Positions 38,294 to 47,795 of a stretch of 64,000 bases of DNA are shown in pieces; positions within the stretch are counted from its first letter, which is position 1; every line of letters starts with the position of its first letter. The notes below the pieces were generated by a model. The model was not told the origin of the DNA, did not search any database, and saw only the letters and a list, made by a program, of their open reading frames with translations. The position numbers and the translations under genes are program-made. This DNA comes from Methanomicrobium sp. W14. Lineage in GTDB: Archaea > Halobacteriota > Methanomicrobia > Methanomicrobiales > Methanomicrobiaceae. The DNA lies in contig NZ_JAGGMM010000003.1 of assembly GCF_017875315.1 (NCBI RefSeq), positions 62,001-126,000 on the forward strand, in the 5' to 3' direction.

Positions 38294-39994
38294 TCAGAAA
38301 TCCGGTTTTGTTTTTATGCAGTAGTTATCGTGGAGAAAACTTTCCCGGACCGGGTAGTTGCTCAGCTTTACCGTATAATACCGCTCGAACTTCTTTAAAA
38401 ACTCCGGGTCGTGCTCTATGTTGTATTCGTCCGGGACCTCGGGCTTCACCCACAAAGTAGTATTCCTGCCGTTCACAAGGCACTTGCCTTCCTTTGAAAC
38501 CACAAGACCTTTTTTTATCGTATAATCAGTCTTTGAAAAAGCTTTGATTACCTTGTCATACTCAACAGACGGGTCGGTTTCATTAACCTTTATAGGATAT
38601 ACCGCAATGTCCGCATCAGCACCGACGCCGAGGTGACCTTTCCCAAGCGGAACTATCCCGAGAGCCTTCGCCTGCGCAGAACGCGTCATAACGGCTATCT
38701 CGTACCAGTCAAGCTCCCGGTCAAGCGTATGCAGAAGGACACGCTTCTCCGTATCAGGATGGACACGTGCGAACTCAGAGTCCCTGTACTTTTTGCTCAT
38801 CAGAAGTGCCATAATCTTGGGATACTTTACAAATGGTGCACCGTTGGGGTTGTCGGTTGTAAGCATGCACTGCAACGGGTTTTTGACCTGGAGTGCAAGT
38901 TCAAGTCCTATAGCCCACATAATCGAATTCACAAGGTTTTTGCGGCTGTAATATACAGGGATTACACCAGAACCTGTCTCAAGCTCGACGTCATGATTGC
39001 TCCATTTGTTGTGATACAGCCTGTAGAGATTGAACTCCATCGGCCCGTCCGCAGTCATCGTCGTGGTTTTTCCGAACATCACCTGCCCCATGTCTATTGC
39101 AAGCTGCGGTTTACGGTTTACCATCCATGCGATATCGTCGGATTTTGAGCAGAAATCTTTCCATGAAGAACCCCCGTAGGAGTGGAACTGCACATGTGTA
39201 AGATAGAGGGTCTGGCGGTTTTTGTTGAGGTCAGGAGTCCTGTTCATCGTCTCAAGCGTGCACTTGTAGTTGCCAGGTTTTCCTAGGTTGTTGCAGTGGA
39301 GGTGAACCGAATGGGGCATTTTCAAAAGTTCGTTGGCACGTATCATGTAGTCGATAATCTCTGCCGGAGTCACGTCGAAATGCGGGACCTTTTCATGAAT
39401 GCAGGATACGTTTCCGCCAAAGCCCCAGGCTTCGGTCCCCCCCGGGTTCGTAAGTTTCAGCCCGAACCCTTTTGCGGCTGAGATTGTCCACGCGACAACT
39501 GCCGCAGCCTTTTTTAAGTCCTTATCATGAACCGCCTCCATCACAGACCAGTTGCCGTCGAAAAGAGTGTTTGCCATCGTGTCCTGAAGAGTCATCCGTC
39601 GGAACTCTTCATGGGTGTGGCGTGCACCCATCGGGGCCATTGCACCTTCAAGAAGGGTGGTATACCCCATAGCACTGTAGCGATAGGTGTTCGCATATAC
39701 CGTCGGAACGCTGTACCCGGAGACCGCATGCATATTCGGGCAGGCCTTCTCCCTTCCTGCCCTCATATCTTCCGGGCTCATGTACCTCCCGAAGTTCACC
39801 TTCGTCCCGCAGATATGAGTATGCGAATCGATGCCTCCCGGAAGCGTAAGCCTGCCTTTGAGGTCTATGACACCGGGATTGGGACCGGCAGATTCAACGA
39901 TTTTTCCGTCCAGGACAGGGATATCCATAACCTCCCCGTGAACGTTGTTCAGGGGGTCGATGACAAAGGCGTTTTTCAGTATTATTCCGCTCAT
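38294..39994 (-). CDS. fwdA: Formylmethanofuran dehydrogenase subunit A
   Basis: A 566-residue amidohydrolase-fold subunit. It condenses formate made at the W/Mo site with methanofuran. The dinuclear metal motif HTHICG lies near residue 60, with further His residues (SVHLHCNN, THVQFHS) supplying ligands. Full length. It follows fwdDB with a four-base overlap (39991-39994), so the subunits are made together. Confidence 0.95.
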   Translation of the reverse strand: MSGIILKNAFVIDPLNNVHGEVMDIPVLDGKIVESAGPNPGVIDLKGRLTLPGGIDSHTHICGTKVNFGRYMSPEDMRAGREKACPNMHAVSGYSVPTVYANTYRYSAMGYTTLLEGAMAPMGARHTHEEFRRMTLQDTMANTLFDGNWSVMEAVHDKDLKKAAAVVAWTISAAKGFGLKLTNPGGTEAWGFGGNVSCIHEKVPHFDVTPAEIIDYMIRANELLKMPHSVHLHCNNLGKPGNYKCTLETMNRTPDLNKNRQTLYLTHVQFHSYGGSSWKDFCSKSDDIAWMVNRKPQLAIDMGQVMFGKTTTMTADGPMEFNLYRLYHNKWSNHDVELETGSGVIPVYYSRKNLVNSIMWAIGLELALQVKNPLQCMLTTDNPNGAPFVKYPKIMALLMSKKYRDSEFARVHPDTEKRVLLHTLDRELDWYEIAVMTRSAQAKALGIVPLGKGHLGVGADADIAVYPIKVNETDPSVEYDKVIKAFSKTDYTIKKGLVVSKEGKCLVNGRNTTLWVKPEVPDEYNIEHDPEFLKKFERYYTVKLSNYPVRESFLHDNYCIKTKPDF

Positions 39995-41712
39995 TTCCCT
40001 TTCGCCTCCGCGATAATATCCCGTATCTTAGTCAAAACCTCAAGGTCGTTTTGCTGCGGGGAATCCATGACCTTTTTAACCCACAGGGGTATTGCATCAA
40101 GCCTGTACGCAGTCCCCCCGCAGTCAACGCCGCACATCGCAACAGGTATCTGCACGTTAGCCGTAGCAGTCGACATGCTTGGGAAAGGGTCTATTACAAC
40201 GCACGGGATTTTCGAGAGCCTCTCGTTGCACTTTCTCGGCAGGTGTGCTCCCGGATCGCTTCCTATGATGACGCATGCATCAACTTCACCTCTTACAAGA
40301 AGGTCTACAGCCGAAGTCTCCCCGGGGTTGTAAAACGCCGTTCCCCTTGAAAAATCGATTGCATAAGGGTATCCCCCCATATACGTGAAAGTCTGGTTCG
40401 TCCCGTAGACGTTCCAGTGTCCCCTCATAGGAGTCAGTGTGAATTTCGTATGCCTGCACAACTCGTCAACAAGTTCTACTCCGTTTTTGACGTTTTTGTA
40501 CTTGCCCGGCGACTCGGTGAGACCGATGCCGGTAAAAAACACACCGAACTTTGCATTCATGCACATATCGGCGACACGTACAAGCTTCTCTTTTGTAACG
40601 CCGGACACCATATCCGGGATTACGTCGGCTCTTCCCCGGACTATAGCACGAAGTGCCGAAAACACGGCATAATCACCACCGGGCTTTATCTGGATGAATT
40701 CGTCGGCGTTCTTTGCTACATCGGTCTTCCTGATATCAACGACAATCATCTTTCTGTCGCGGAAGGCGTCGTGCAGGAAATACCCGTCGGCATACATGGA
40801 ATACCTGCTCATATGACGGGGATGCGACTCAATCGGGTTTGACCCCCAGTAAACGATAAGATCCGCCCTGTTCTTTATCTGCCCGAGTGTGCATCCGGGG
40901 TGTCCGGCCTCCTGTATAGCCATAATTGAAGGGCCGTGGCATATGGAAGAGCAGTTGTCTATTACTCCGCTTATCATCTCCGCAATTGAGATTCCCATGC
41001 ACTGTGCTTCCCCGTAGGTCCCCGACCAGCCGAAAAGAAGCGGCCTTTGGGCATCAAGAAGCATATCGGCAGTGTAACGGATGGCCTCGTCATAAGTGAT
41101 GTTCTTCCAGCCTGAACCGGTCCTCATAATCGGCTGCTTCAGCCTGTGCTTTGCAAGGAATTTCCCGCTTGAAAGTGCACATCCGTTGTCGACGCCTGTT
41201 ATCTCGTTGTTTTTTATCGTCAGCGTGATATCATCGCACAGGCACCCGCATAAAGGGCAGACGACATCATTTATTACGCAGTCGCCATTCTCTGACTTCG
41301 TGGGGCAGCCGGGGTCAGTGTTGTTATATCTGAGACCCCCTTCAGCCTCAAGAATTTCCCATGCCGAAAGAATTCTGTCCCCGTTTTCAGCCGGGACTAC
41401 ATCAACGTCAAGCCATTTGTAGTCAGGGGCACCTGTCCCGTGCGTCTTTGAGTGAATAATAAAATTGGCATGAGGACCGCACGGAATAAAAACCATTCCA
41501 CGCCTTACATCTGTCGTCGAGACAGTCTTAAAAACGGTCTCCCCCTCGACACTTTTTATACGCACAAGGTCCCCCTCTTCAACACCGATAAATGCCAGGT
41601 CTACCGGGTTGATATAGCACAGGGAAGTCTGGGCCGCATATGAGGGCTGATCCTTGTAATACAGCTGTTCTCCCTGCCTTATTGTACGGCCGCTTGTCAT
41701 CAAAAGTTTCAA
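39991..41712 (-). CDS. Formylmethanofuran dehydrogenase subunit D-B fusion
   Basis: A 573-residue fusion. Residues 1-~130 are FwdD, the molybdopterin-dinucleotide binding beta-barrel (TSGRTIRQGE, GDLVRIKSVEGE). Residues ~150-573 are FwdB, the catalytic W/Mo subunit, with the 4Fe-4S motif CPLCGCLCDD and the active-site region NCSSICHGPS, in which a Cys (not selenocysteine) is the metal ligand. It starts with a TTG at 41712, supported by GGAGG eight bases upstream and by the conserved N terminus; an internal ATG at 41700 is too far from it. With FwdA and the distant FwdC it forms the CO2-fixing enzyme of methanogenesis. Confidence 0.93.
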   Translation of the reverse strand: MKLLMTSGRTIRQGEQLYYKDQPSYAAQTSLCYINPVDLAFIGVEEGDLVRIKSVEGETVFKTVSTTDVRRGMVFIPCGPHANFIIHSKTHGTGAPDYKWLDVDVVPAENGDRILSAWEILEAEGGLRYNNTDPGCPTKSENGDCVINDVVCPLCGCLCDDITLTIKNNEITGVDNGCALSSGKFLAKHRLKQPIMRTGSGWKNITYDEAIRYTADMLLDAQRPLLFGWSGTYGEAQCMGISIAEMISGVIDNCSSICHGPSIMAIQEAGHPGCTLGQIKNRADLIVYWGSNPIESHPRHMSRYSMYADGYFLHDAFRDRKMIVVDIRKTDVAKNADEFIQIKPGGDYAVFSALRAIVRGRADVIPDMVSGVTKEKLVRVADMCMNAKFGVFFTGIGLTESPGKYKNVKNGVELVDELCRHTKFTLTPMRGHWNVYGTNQTFTYMGGYPYAIDFSRGTAFYNPGETSAVDLLVRGEVDACVIIGSDPGAHLPRKCNERLSKIPCVVIDPFPSMSTATANVQIPVAMCGVDCGGTAYRLDAIPLWVKKVMDSPQQNDLEVLTKIRDIIAEAKGK

Positions 41713-41838
41713 TACCCTTCCTCCCGGGAATATTCAGCCCGAAAGCCAGGATAAACGCCTGTATACCCCATAAAAAAATTCAATCCCCTTACGCCGTATT
41801 CTGTTAAATACGAGTAGTTAATCATTCTGTCCGCTATC

Positions 41839-41861
41839 AAATGGAATAAATGTTTCCATTT
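41839..41861. promoter_or_regulatory. Operator-like dyad upstream of fwdDB-fwdA
   Basis: The arms AAATGGAA (41839-41846) and TTCCATTT (41854-41861) are perfect inverted repeats with a 7-base spacer. The site lies about 130 bp before the fwdDB start and about 80 bp downstream of the alpha/beta hydrolase stop. No oligo-T tract follows, so a regulator site is more likely than a terminator. Confidence 0.45.
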
Positions 41862-41943
41862 TAATAGATTTCAGGGGGCAATTATAAAAATAAGGCAGAC
41901 ATTTGATTTTTAATAATAATTCAGGTTATCAGTTCCTTAAAAA

Positions 41944-42855
41944 TCAGAGAGTCCCCGTAAACCTTCTTAATGCCCCCAGGTATTCATCTTTTTTCTCCAG
42001 ATGAGCCATATGCGACGCATTTTTAATAACGACAATTTCTGAATTTTTTACGAATTTTCTGAAATACTCCATTGATGAAGGCTTTGCCTCGTCATATTCG
42101 CCGCATATAAAAAGAACAGGCATTTCAATCCTTTTTAATTCTTCGCTCAGGTTAAACGACTTCAGGGTTCCCGTGCATGTAAACTCACTCGGACCCCACA
42201 TGTACATGTAAACTTCTGCCGAAGTTTTTTCAAATGACTTCACAAGAATATCCGGCCAGGGATTAAGCCTGCATAAGTGCAGAGAGTAGTACAAATCCAT
42301 TGCATCCCGGTATCCTTTCGAATCATAATCTTTGGTCTCTTCTGCAATGCGGATATTTTCCCTGACGTCCCCTGGAAGTTCTGAAAGATAGGATTTCTGA
42401 TCGTCTATCCACCGGTTCGTATCAAGAAGCGGAGACGAAAGAACAAGGCTTTTTATACCGTTCGCTTTTCCTGAAGCCGCATAAACCGCTGCAAGACCGC
42501 CTCCCCAGGACTGGCCGAGAATGTGCACCTCAGAAAGCTCCAGTGCACCTCTTACCTCACCAACCTCCCGGACATAATTTTCAACTGAATAAAGTGACAT
42601 ATCACCAGGCTTTTCTGAATTTCCGCATCCAAGCTGATCATAAAAAATAACCGGTCTTTCCCTGGAGAGTTTTGACAGCGGTTCAAAATAGTCGCTGCAC
42701 GCACCCGGACCTCCGTGAAGCAGAAGAAGAGAAGTCTTTTCTTTATCTGTTCCGGTGATTTTAAACCAGACCTGACCTCCTGTCGTCCTGATAAAGCCCT
42801 CAATCAGGTCCTCTTCGGCAAGGGTTATTTTAACCTTTGATGAGTCGTATTCCAT
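41944..42855 (-). CDS. Alpha/beta hydrolase, proline iminopeptidase-like
   Basis: A 303-residue hydrolase from ATG 42855. The oxyanion HGGPG lies near residue 47, the nucleophile elbow GQSWGG near residue 115, the acid in CGEYDEAKP, and the catalytic His in NASHMAH. The pattern is that of S33 prolyl aminopeptidases and related esterases. It might open a peptide- or ester-linked ligand, but there is no direct evidence. A longer frame reaches 42885. Confidence 0.85.
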   Translation of the reverse strand: MEYDSSKVKITLAEEDLIEGFIRTTGGQVWFKITGTDKEKTSLLLLHGGPGACSDYFEPLSKLSRERPVIFYDQLGCGNSEKPGDMSLYSVENYVREVGEVRGALELSEVHILGQSWGGGLAAVYAASGKANGIKSLVLSSPLLDTNRWIDDQKSYLSELPGDVRENIRIAEETKDYDSKGYRDAMDLYYSLHLCRLNPWPDILVKSFEKTSAEVYMYMWGPSEFTCTGTLKSFNLSEELKRIEMPVLFICGEYDEAKPSSMEYFRKFVKNSEIVVIKNASHMAHLEKKDEYLGALRRFTGTL

Positions 42856-42986
42856 AATATCACAATTGTACAGATTCAAAACCACTCATTATGAGGATTA
42901 TAACGACAGTTTCATCATAACCAGATCTTTCCGGACAACCAGTATAAATCTGATTCCCCATAAGCAACGCGTTCCTGTAAAAGCCA

Positions 42987-43838
42987 TTAAACCTGAATTT
43001 CCTTATCCCACCATATTTTGCTCTGGTAGGAAACGGTTTTTAATGCATAACCGCCGTCTTCACGGCAGAGCTTTTTCCGGAGATAATTTCTGAGAATTTC
43101 GTACTGGGTGTCGTCTTTCAGTTTAAGCCCTGCACCCTGGTCTCCTACGGCATCATCCAGTGAGCGAAATTTCGTTATCTGCTCCTCTTTTGAAACTTCA
43201 ATATTTGCATAAATTCCAGCCTGGTTCAAAAGGTTGAATACGATATTCGGGGGATTATTCTTTCTTGCAGGAACCCCGAACAGAGGCTCCCAAATTTCAG
43301 CATAATTTTTCCTCCACGGGGACTGCATATCGGCAAACCAGAATATATAGACGTATTTTCGCGAGACCTCGTTCATCTTTAAGAGTGCCTCCATAAGGTC
43401 AGGAAATCCAAGTGAATAAGAGGCGACGACAATGTCATATTCCGGCATAAGGTCGGTTTTCGGGTCTATGTCCTCCCACCTTTTTTCAACTATGTCTATA
43501 TTGTCTATACCTGACTCACGTATGTTTTCCCTGAGGCATTCAAGCATCCCCGGAGTCGGTTCAACAGCAGTCACCCTGCGTGCAATTTTTGAGAGAGGCA
43601 CTGCAAGCGTCCCCGGTCCGGCACCGACGTCAAGAATAACTGAGTCACGCGTAACGTCCATTGCATTTATCCGTGCCTGAGACTTTCTGTAATTGTCCTC
43701 TTTTGCGGACTCGTTAAACCTCCTGCATCTTTTTATATCTGTCCAGCGGTCGGTGCACTTTGTAATATTTCCACTGTGACCGGGTCCGGGATTATTCCAC
43801 GCAAAATTCCAGTCTATATCTGATATATCAATCATCAT
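42987..43838 (-). CDS. Class I SAM-dependent methyltransferase (group I)
   Basis: A ~283-residue enzyme. The SAM motif DVGAGPGTLAVPL lies near residue 68 and the acidic loop end VEPTPGM near residue 91. The N-terminal block DWNFAWNNPGPG and a Cys/Trp motif (KCTDRW) define a subgroup shared with the gene at 55.7 kb, over the full length. Starts at 43838 and 43835 are both ATG. It is divergent from the DUF364 gene at 44033 across a 194-bp gap with TTAACA-type half-sites. The methyl acceptor is unknown. Confidence 0.85.
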   Translation of the reverse strand: MMIDISDIDWNFAWNNPGPGHSGNITKCTDRWTDIKRCRRFNESAKEDNYRKSQARINAMDVTRDSVILDVGAGPGTLAVPLSKIARRVTAVEPTPGMLECLRENIRESGIDNIDIVEKRWEDIDPKTDLMPEYDIVVASYSLGFPDLMEALLKMNEVSRKYVYIFWFADMQSPWRKNYAEIWEPLFGVPARKNNPPNIVFNLLNQAGIYANIEVSKEEQITKFRSLDDAVGDQGAGLKLKDDTQYEILRNYLRKKLCREDGGYALKTVSYQSKIWWDKEIQV

Positions 43839-44032
43839 ACGGCCTTCTTGTTTTACTTTAAAATCCTTTACTGCCGTTCCGGCTTTTTTTGGGCAGGAAA
43901 TGAACAAAAATGGATTTAGTTATATATCCCACTTAACAAATTTAAATTGTTCAATTGTTTTGTATAAAACAGGCAATAATCAAACTAACCAGAATAATCC
44001 AGTATAAAATATAAAAGAGGTGCCAGATAAAA

Positions 44033-44899
44033 ATGAGTCAGTCGGGTTCGCAGGCAATACTGAAAAAAGGCCTGAAAAAACTTAAGGAAGAATACGAAAG
44101 GATTAATGTGCCAGTCCCTGTTGCAAAGTATTTCGGCATAAATCCGGGCTGGAACGCTGTTATAGGAACCAGAAAATGCTGCGGTGTTGCAATGAGTTTT
44201 CAGGACAACAACCCCCTTTACGGAAACGATGAAACCGCACAGGACATAAGTCTCCTGGAATCGTATATAGGAAAGTCGCTTTTTGAAGTCGCAGAAGATA
44301 CGATGAAAGACGACCTTTTAAGCAGGCATTCGATAGCACTTGCATCCCTAAACGCCCTGTCCCAGCCTTTTGTAACCGATGAGATGCTAAACTCAAAAGG
44401 CTACAAAACAGGATTTGAGGTAAAGGAGATGGTAAAGCCAACTGATAACCTTGTAATAGTCGGATACGGAGGCCTTGTAAAAAGCTATGCCGGGCGCTGC
44501 AAAGAGCTTCATGTTACAGATCAAAGACCTGCCGAAACGTTTCAGACTACAATTATCGGGGACAGCATAATTAAAGGCCCTCTTGGGATTACCGTTCACC
44601 CGGCGGACGAAAACAGAGAGGTCCTTGAAAACGCCGACGTCGCTCTTATTACCGGGTCCACTCTTGTAAACGGCACGTTCGACGAGGTCTTCGGGTATGC
44701 AAAGAACGCAAGAATCAGAGCCATATACGGGTCAAGCGCCCAGCTTATCCCGGACGTCCTCTTTGAAAACAACGTAAATATAGCTATGTCTGTTGCAATA
44801 AGCGACCCGGAAAGGTTTGAGCACGACGTTTTAAACGCCCCTGACATGGAGATGGCGTTGAGAAAACACCAGAGAAAATACAACACCGGATGCTTCTGA
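44033..44899 (+). CDS. DUF364/DUF4213 putative heavy-metal-chelation protein
   Basis: A 288-residue cytosolic protein. The N-terminal ~130 residues fit the enolase-N-like DUF4213 domain. Residues ~140-270 form a Rossmann-like DUF364 domain with VIVGYGGLVKSYAG, VTDQRPAE and VALITGSTLVNGTFDEV. This family is described as a putative metal- or chelate-binding protein and often clusters with Fe-type ABC transporters. The C-terminal CF ending and the N-terminal GTRKCCGVAM Cys pair could bind a metal. The ATG has GAGGTG 10 bases upstream. Confidence 0.8.
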   Translation: MSQSGSQAILKKGLKKLKEEYERINVPVPVAKYFGINPGWNAVIGTRKCCGVAMSFQDNNPLYGNDETAQDISLLESYIGKSLFEVAEDTMKDDLLSRHSIALASLNALSQPFVTDEMLNSKGYKTGFEVKEMVKPTDNLVIVGYGGLVKSYAGRCKELHVTDQRPAETFQTTIIGDSIIKGPLGITVHPADENREVLENADVALITGSTLVNGTFDEVFGYAKNARIRAIYGSSAQLIPDVLFENNVNIAMSVAISDPERFEHDVLNAPDMEMALRKHQRKYNTGCF

Positions 44900-44984
44900 A
44901 TAATTTAATTTTAGGTTGTCCGGACATGGTAACGATACAATCTGGCAGAATTACGGTTTAACCTGAAAAACTGCCGGCAAAAAA

Positions 44985-45641
44985 TCATTTGTTTTTTGAA
45001 AATATCATCCAGAAACCGGAATCGTCGTTTATAATAATGTAATTTTTTACTCCTGCTGAACAAAACGACTCTTCAATCTCCCCTTCCCTGAATTTTTTAA
45101 ACCGCTTTCTTGCAGGTCTTTTAGGATCATCGACAATGCCTCTTTTTTTTCTTGAAGCAACGACCCTGTCGCGGATTTCCGGACTCCCGTATCCCCCTCC
45201 GATGTATGCCTTTGCACCGGGTTTTAGCACACGGCAGATTTCTCTCACTGCAAGCGTGAAATCATCCCAGAAATGATATGAACCGCGGCTTATTACAAGA
45301 TCAAATGTCGAATCACAAAAAGGAATCCTGTGTACATCTCCGGTCACCGGGGTAATTCTGTCAGAAAGACCTTCATTTCTGATATTTGAAATCGCAATCT
45401 CGTACATCTCAGGAGAAACATCCAGTGAGGTTATATGGAAAGCAGACCGTTTTGCAACCGCAACTGAAAGCGATGCCGGACCGCACCCGATGTCAAGACA
45501 CCTTCCCTTAGTGATGTTCGTTCTTTTTAAGATCTGTTCTGCCACCAGGGGATAAACATCCGAAAAATCGTTCTTTGCAAAACTGTCGTATTCCCGGGCT
45601 CTTTCCTTTGTGCCCCAGAAAGGGTCTCTGGATTCAGTCAT
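44985..45641 (-). CDS. Class I SAM-dependent methyltransferase (group II)
   Basis: A 218-residue Methyltransf_11-like enzyme. The SAM motif LDIGCGPASLSVAV lies near residue 47, the acidic loop end is LDVSPEM, and the region around SRGSYHFWDD is shared with the paralogue at 52.7 kb. The C-terminal SGFWMIFSKNK also matches that gene. The acceptor is unknown; context suggests small-molecule modification. It lies convergent to the DUF364 gene. Confidence 0.85.
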   Translation of the reverse strand: MTESRDPFWGTKERAREYDSFAKNDFSDVYPLVAEQILKRTNITKGRCLDIGCGPASLSVAVAKRSAFHITSLDVSPEMYEIAISNIRNEGLSDRITPVTGDVHRIPFCDSTFDLVISRGSYHFWDDFTLAVREICRVLKPGAKAYIGGGYGSPEIRDRVVASRKKRGIVDDPKRPARKRFKKFREGEIEESFCSAGVKNYIIINDDSGFWMIFSKNK

Positions 45642-45721
45642 ATTGTCACTTCTATGATGCCGTAAAATTCTCAGGAATTTGATATAATAAAAAAGGGTGG
45701 TTTTTTAGATTAAATAAGAGA

Positions 45722-46294
45722 TTATGGTTCAATTATTACCTTACTCTTTGAGATCATCTGACCGTCTGTTGTCGTAACTTCTAGTATAAGCGACTTTCCG
45801 ACAACATCCGTATTGCCATCCGCACCCTTATAACCGCTCAGGCCCTTCTGGATACCCGAATCTATGTAATACATAGTGTCTCCCGGGCGGAATACAGGTA
45901 TGTTGTATACACCGTTTGATGAATCAAGCCAGCACTGACCACCGGTAAGGTTAGTACAGACGCAGGACTTGTTCACGATTTCCATACCCATTCCATGACT
46001 TCCTTTTTGCGAGTAAAGACTTCCATAGCCCCCAAAGTCCTCATCGTTCTGCTGTATCTTTACAATTATCTTCTGCGTCGAAAGTTCGTCGCCTCCGGCA
46101 TGATACAACTGGAAAACGTTGTTTGAATAACTGTATGACCCCTGAATTGTCGCCTGGGGTGAGGAGGAATCAGAACTGACAAGACTTCCTGCAAAGCCGC
46201 TGACAACGGCAGCAATAACGATTGTCACGACAAGCATCAGCATAACTCCGACAACAGGAGATACAGCGGATTCAGTTTTGAATATATCTTCCAT
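45722..46294 (-). CDS. Type IV pilin-like protein (type B, second copy)
   Basis: A ~190-residue class III pilin. The N-terminal motif ESAVSPVVGVMLMLVV is the Pilin_N (DUF1628) signature, cleaved by the archaeal prepilin peptidase, followed by the assembly helix. A beta-rich C-terminal domain follows. The ATG at 46294 has GGAGGG 9 bases upstream; a longer frame to 46315 overlaps the previous gene. It pairs in sequence with the gene at 47.2 kb and contains CVCTNLTGGQC. Confidence 0.85.
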   Translation of the reverse strand: MEDIFKTESAVSPVVGVMLMLVVTIVIAAVVSGFAGSLVSSDSSSPQATIQGSYSYSNNVFQLYHAGGDELSTQKIIVKIQQNDEDFGGYGSLYSQKGSHGMGMEIVNKSCVCTNLTGGQCWLDSSNGVYNIPVFRPGDTMYYIDSGIQKGLSGYKGADGNTDVVGKSLILEVTTTDGQMISKSKVIIEP

Positions 46295-46298
46295 AATC

Positions 46299-47213
46299 TT
46301 ATCCCTCCACAACAATGTCCTTCTGCCAGATTACCTTCCCGCTCGGGGTATGGACAACCTTCATGTTTATTGTATCACCTGCACGCAGTTCATTCCAGTT
46401 ATTGCCGAATATCGCCTGCATCTGGTCTATACTGTCAGGGTATTTATCAAAAGTTGCATGACCTGAAGAATCATCACCGTATGAATAATAATACCTGCCA
46501 CCTCCGGTGTTGCCAGCATCCGTATCAGCCTCCATTCCATAGCCGACCGAGTACCCGGACATTCCTGTAGCCTGGCCTCCATAGCTTCCGCCGAAAGGCC
46601 TTGCGAACAGTTCAGTACCTGCCTGCATCTTATAGTTTCCAAACCAGGAATAATTGCCCAGACTGCCGTTCCATACATCCTCCATTGTTGCTCTACGAGG
46701 ATTGGGGACATGTTCCCAGGGTGTTGGATAATGTGGTGAGGTATCAAGCAATTCATAAGGCCAGAAATTTGAAACTTCCGTAAAGTTCTGACCAACACCG
46801 GGACCGTATCCCTGAGGACATACACTCTTCCACGTATCTGTCGTACTCCAGCCACATACCTTGTAATAAACATTGAAATTGGTTTCACCAGGTACAACTG
46901 TTGCTCCACCTTCAAGTGCAGAACCGTTTAAAAGTTTTTTTGACCATGATGTAACTAATTTAAGGTCAGCCGTGTCAATAGCTTCATCAACACCTGTAAC
47001 CTCCGCCTTGAAATAGCTTGACTGCCAGTAGCCCGAGTTTATAACTTCGGCATCCATTGAAAGCTGGGGAGCCTTTGAAGTGCCGGAGACCATATTTCCT
47101 GTAAAACCGCTGACAACAGCTGCAACAATGATTGTCACGACAAGCATCAGCATAACACCGACAACAGGGGAAACAGCCGAATCTTCATTTATTTTTGAAT
47201 TTGTCCAAATCAT
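46299..47213 (-). CDS. Type IV pilin-like protein (type A, second copy)
   Basis: A ~304-residue pilin-like protein, the largest of the four. After the DSAVSPVVGVMLMLVV motif it has a Gly-, Tyr- and Ser-rich domain that is a longer relative of the gene at 47.8 kb; both share LKLVTSW, an ATM-like central part and MQAI-type ends (RAGDTINMKVVH). ATG 47213 has AGGTGA just upstream; a GTG at 47222 is possible. It is secreted and probably forms a surface filament or adhesin. Confidence 0.83.
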   Translation of the reverse strand: MIWTNSKINEDSAVSPVVGVMLMLVVTIIVAAVVSGFTGNMVSGTSKAPQLSMDAEVINSGYWQSSYFKAEVTGVDEAIDTADLKLVTSWSKKLLNGSALEGGATVVPGETNFNVYYKVCGWSTTDTWKSVCPQGYGPGVGQNFTEVSNFWPYELLDTSPHYPTPWEHVPNPRRATMEDVWNGSLGNYSWFGNYKMQAGTELFARPFGGSYGGQATGMSGYSVGYGMEADTDAGNTGGGRYYYSYGDDSSGHATFDKYPDSIDQMQAIFGNNWNELRAGDTINMKVVHTPSGKVIWQKDIVVEG

Positions 47214-47223
47214 GTAAATCACC

Positions 47224-47793
47224 TTATCCGGAAATAGTCACCGTGGATTCCGCAATAGTCGTACCGCTCGAGTCCTGGAATTCCAGAGTAAAAGAAAGAC
47301 CAATGTTGTCGGTGTTGGCAAATCCGTAATCGGAGTCCAGATAATCGGTTACAGTCCCGTCGGGACGTTCCTGGACATATTTAAGATCTTCAGCGGAAAT
47401 CCTGACAGAATCACCTGCAATAAATGCTTTGCTGACATTGTACTCCCCGTTTTCAGCCCAGGCTTTTGCATTATCGCCTGTAGTAAACACGTGGCTTTTG
47501 TTTATCTCCCAGGAATACTTGTCTGCATCCCCGCCGAACGATTTGGTCGGGCTTACGTAGATCTTTGTCGTAACAAGAGGAATAGCATCTCCGCCGTTGT
47601 GGGAGATAGTCATTCCCTGCGAAATGCTGTATGTTCCTGAAACACTCGCCGAAGGTGCTTTTGAATTTGAACTTACAAGACCTCCTGCAAACCCTGAAAC
47701 TACTGCTGCAATAACCAGAGTCACAACAAGCATCAGCATTATTCCGACTACCGGAGATACTCCTGATTCGGAAATGAAATTTTTCTGTACCAT
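47224..47793 (-). CDS. Type IV pilin-like protein (type B, first copy)
   Basis: A ~189-residue pilin-like protein with SGVSPVVGIMLMLVV followed by a hydrophobic helix and a beta-rich domain (ISHNGGDAIPLVTTKI). The ATG at 47793 has GGAGG 7 bases upstream; an earlier in-frame ATG at 47799 is too close to that site. It overlaps the upstream gene and is related to the gene at 45.7 kb. Confidence 0.85.
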   Translation of the reverse strand: MVQKNFISESGVSPVVGIMLMLVVTLVIAAVVSGFAGGLVSSNSKAPSASVSGTYSISQGMTISHNGGDAIPLVTTKIYVSPTKSFGGDADKYSWEINKSHVFTTGDNAKAWAENGEYNVSKAFIAGDSVRISAEDLKYVQERPDGTVTDYLDSDYGFANTDNIGLSFTLEFQDSSGTTIAESTVTISG

Positions 47794-47795
47794 GA

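Noticed and set aside
38633-40842. Plus-strand frames up to 268 codons opposite fwdA and fwdDB
   Set aside because: They lie antisense to secure fwd genes and lack recognisable domains or ribosome sites.
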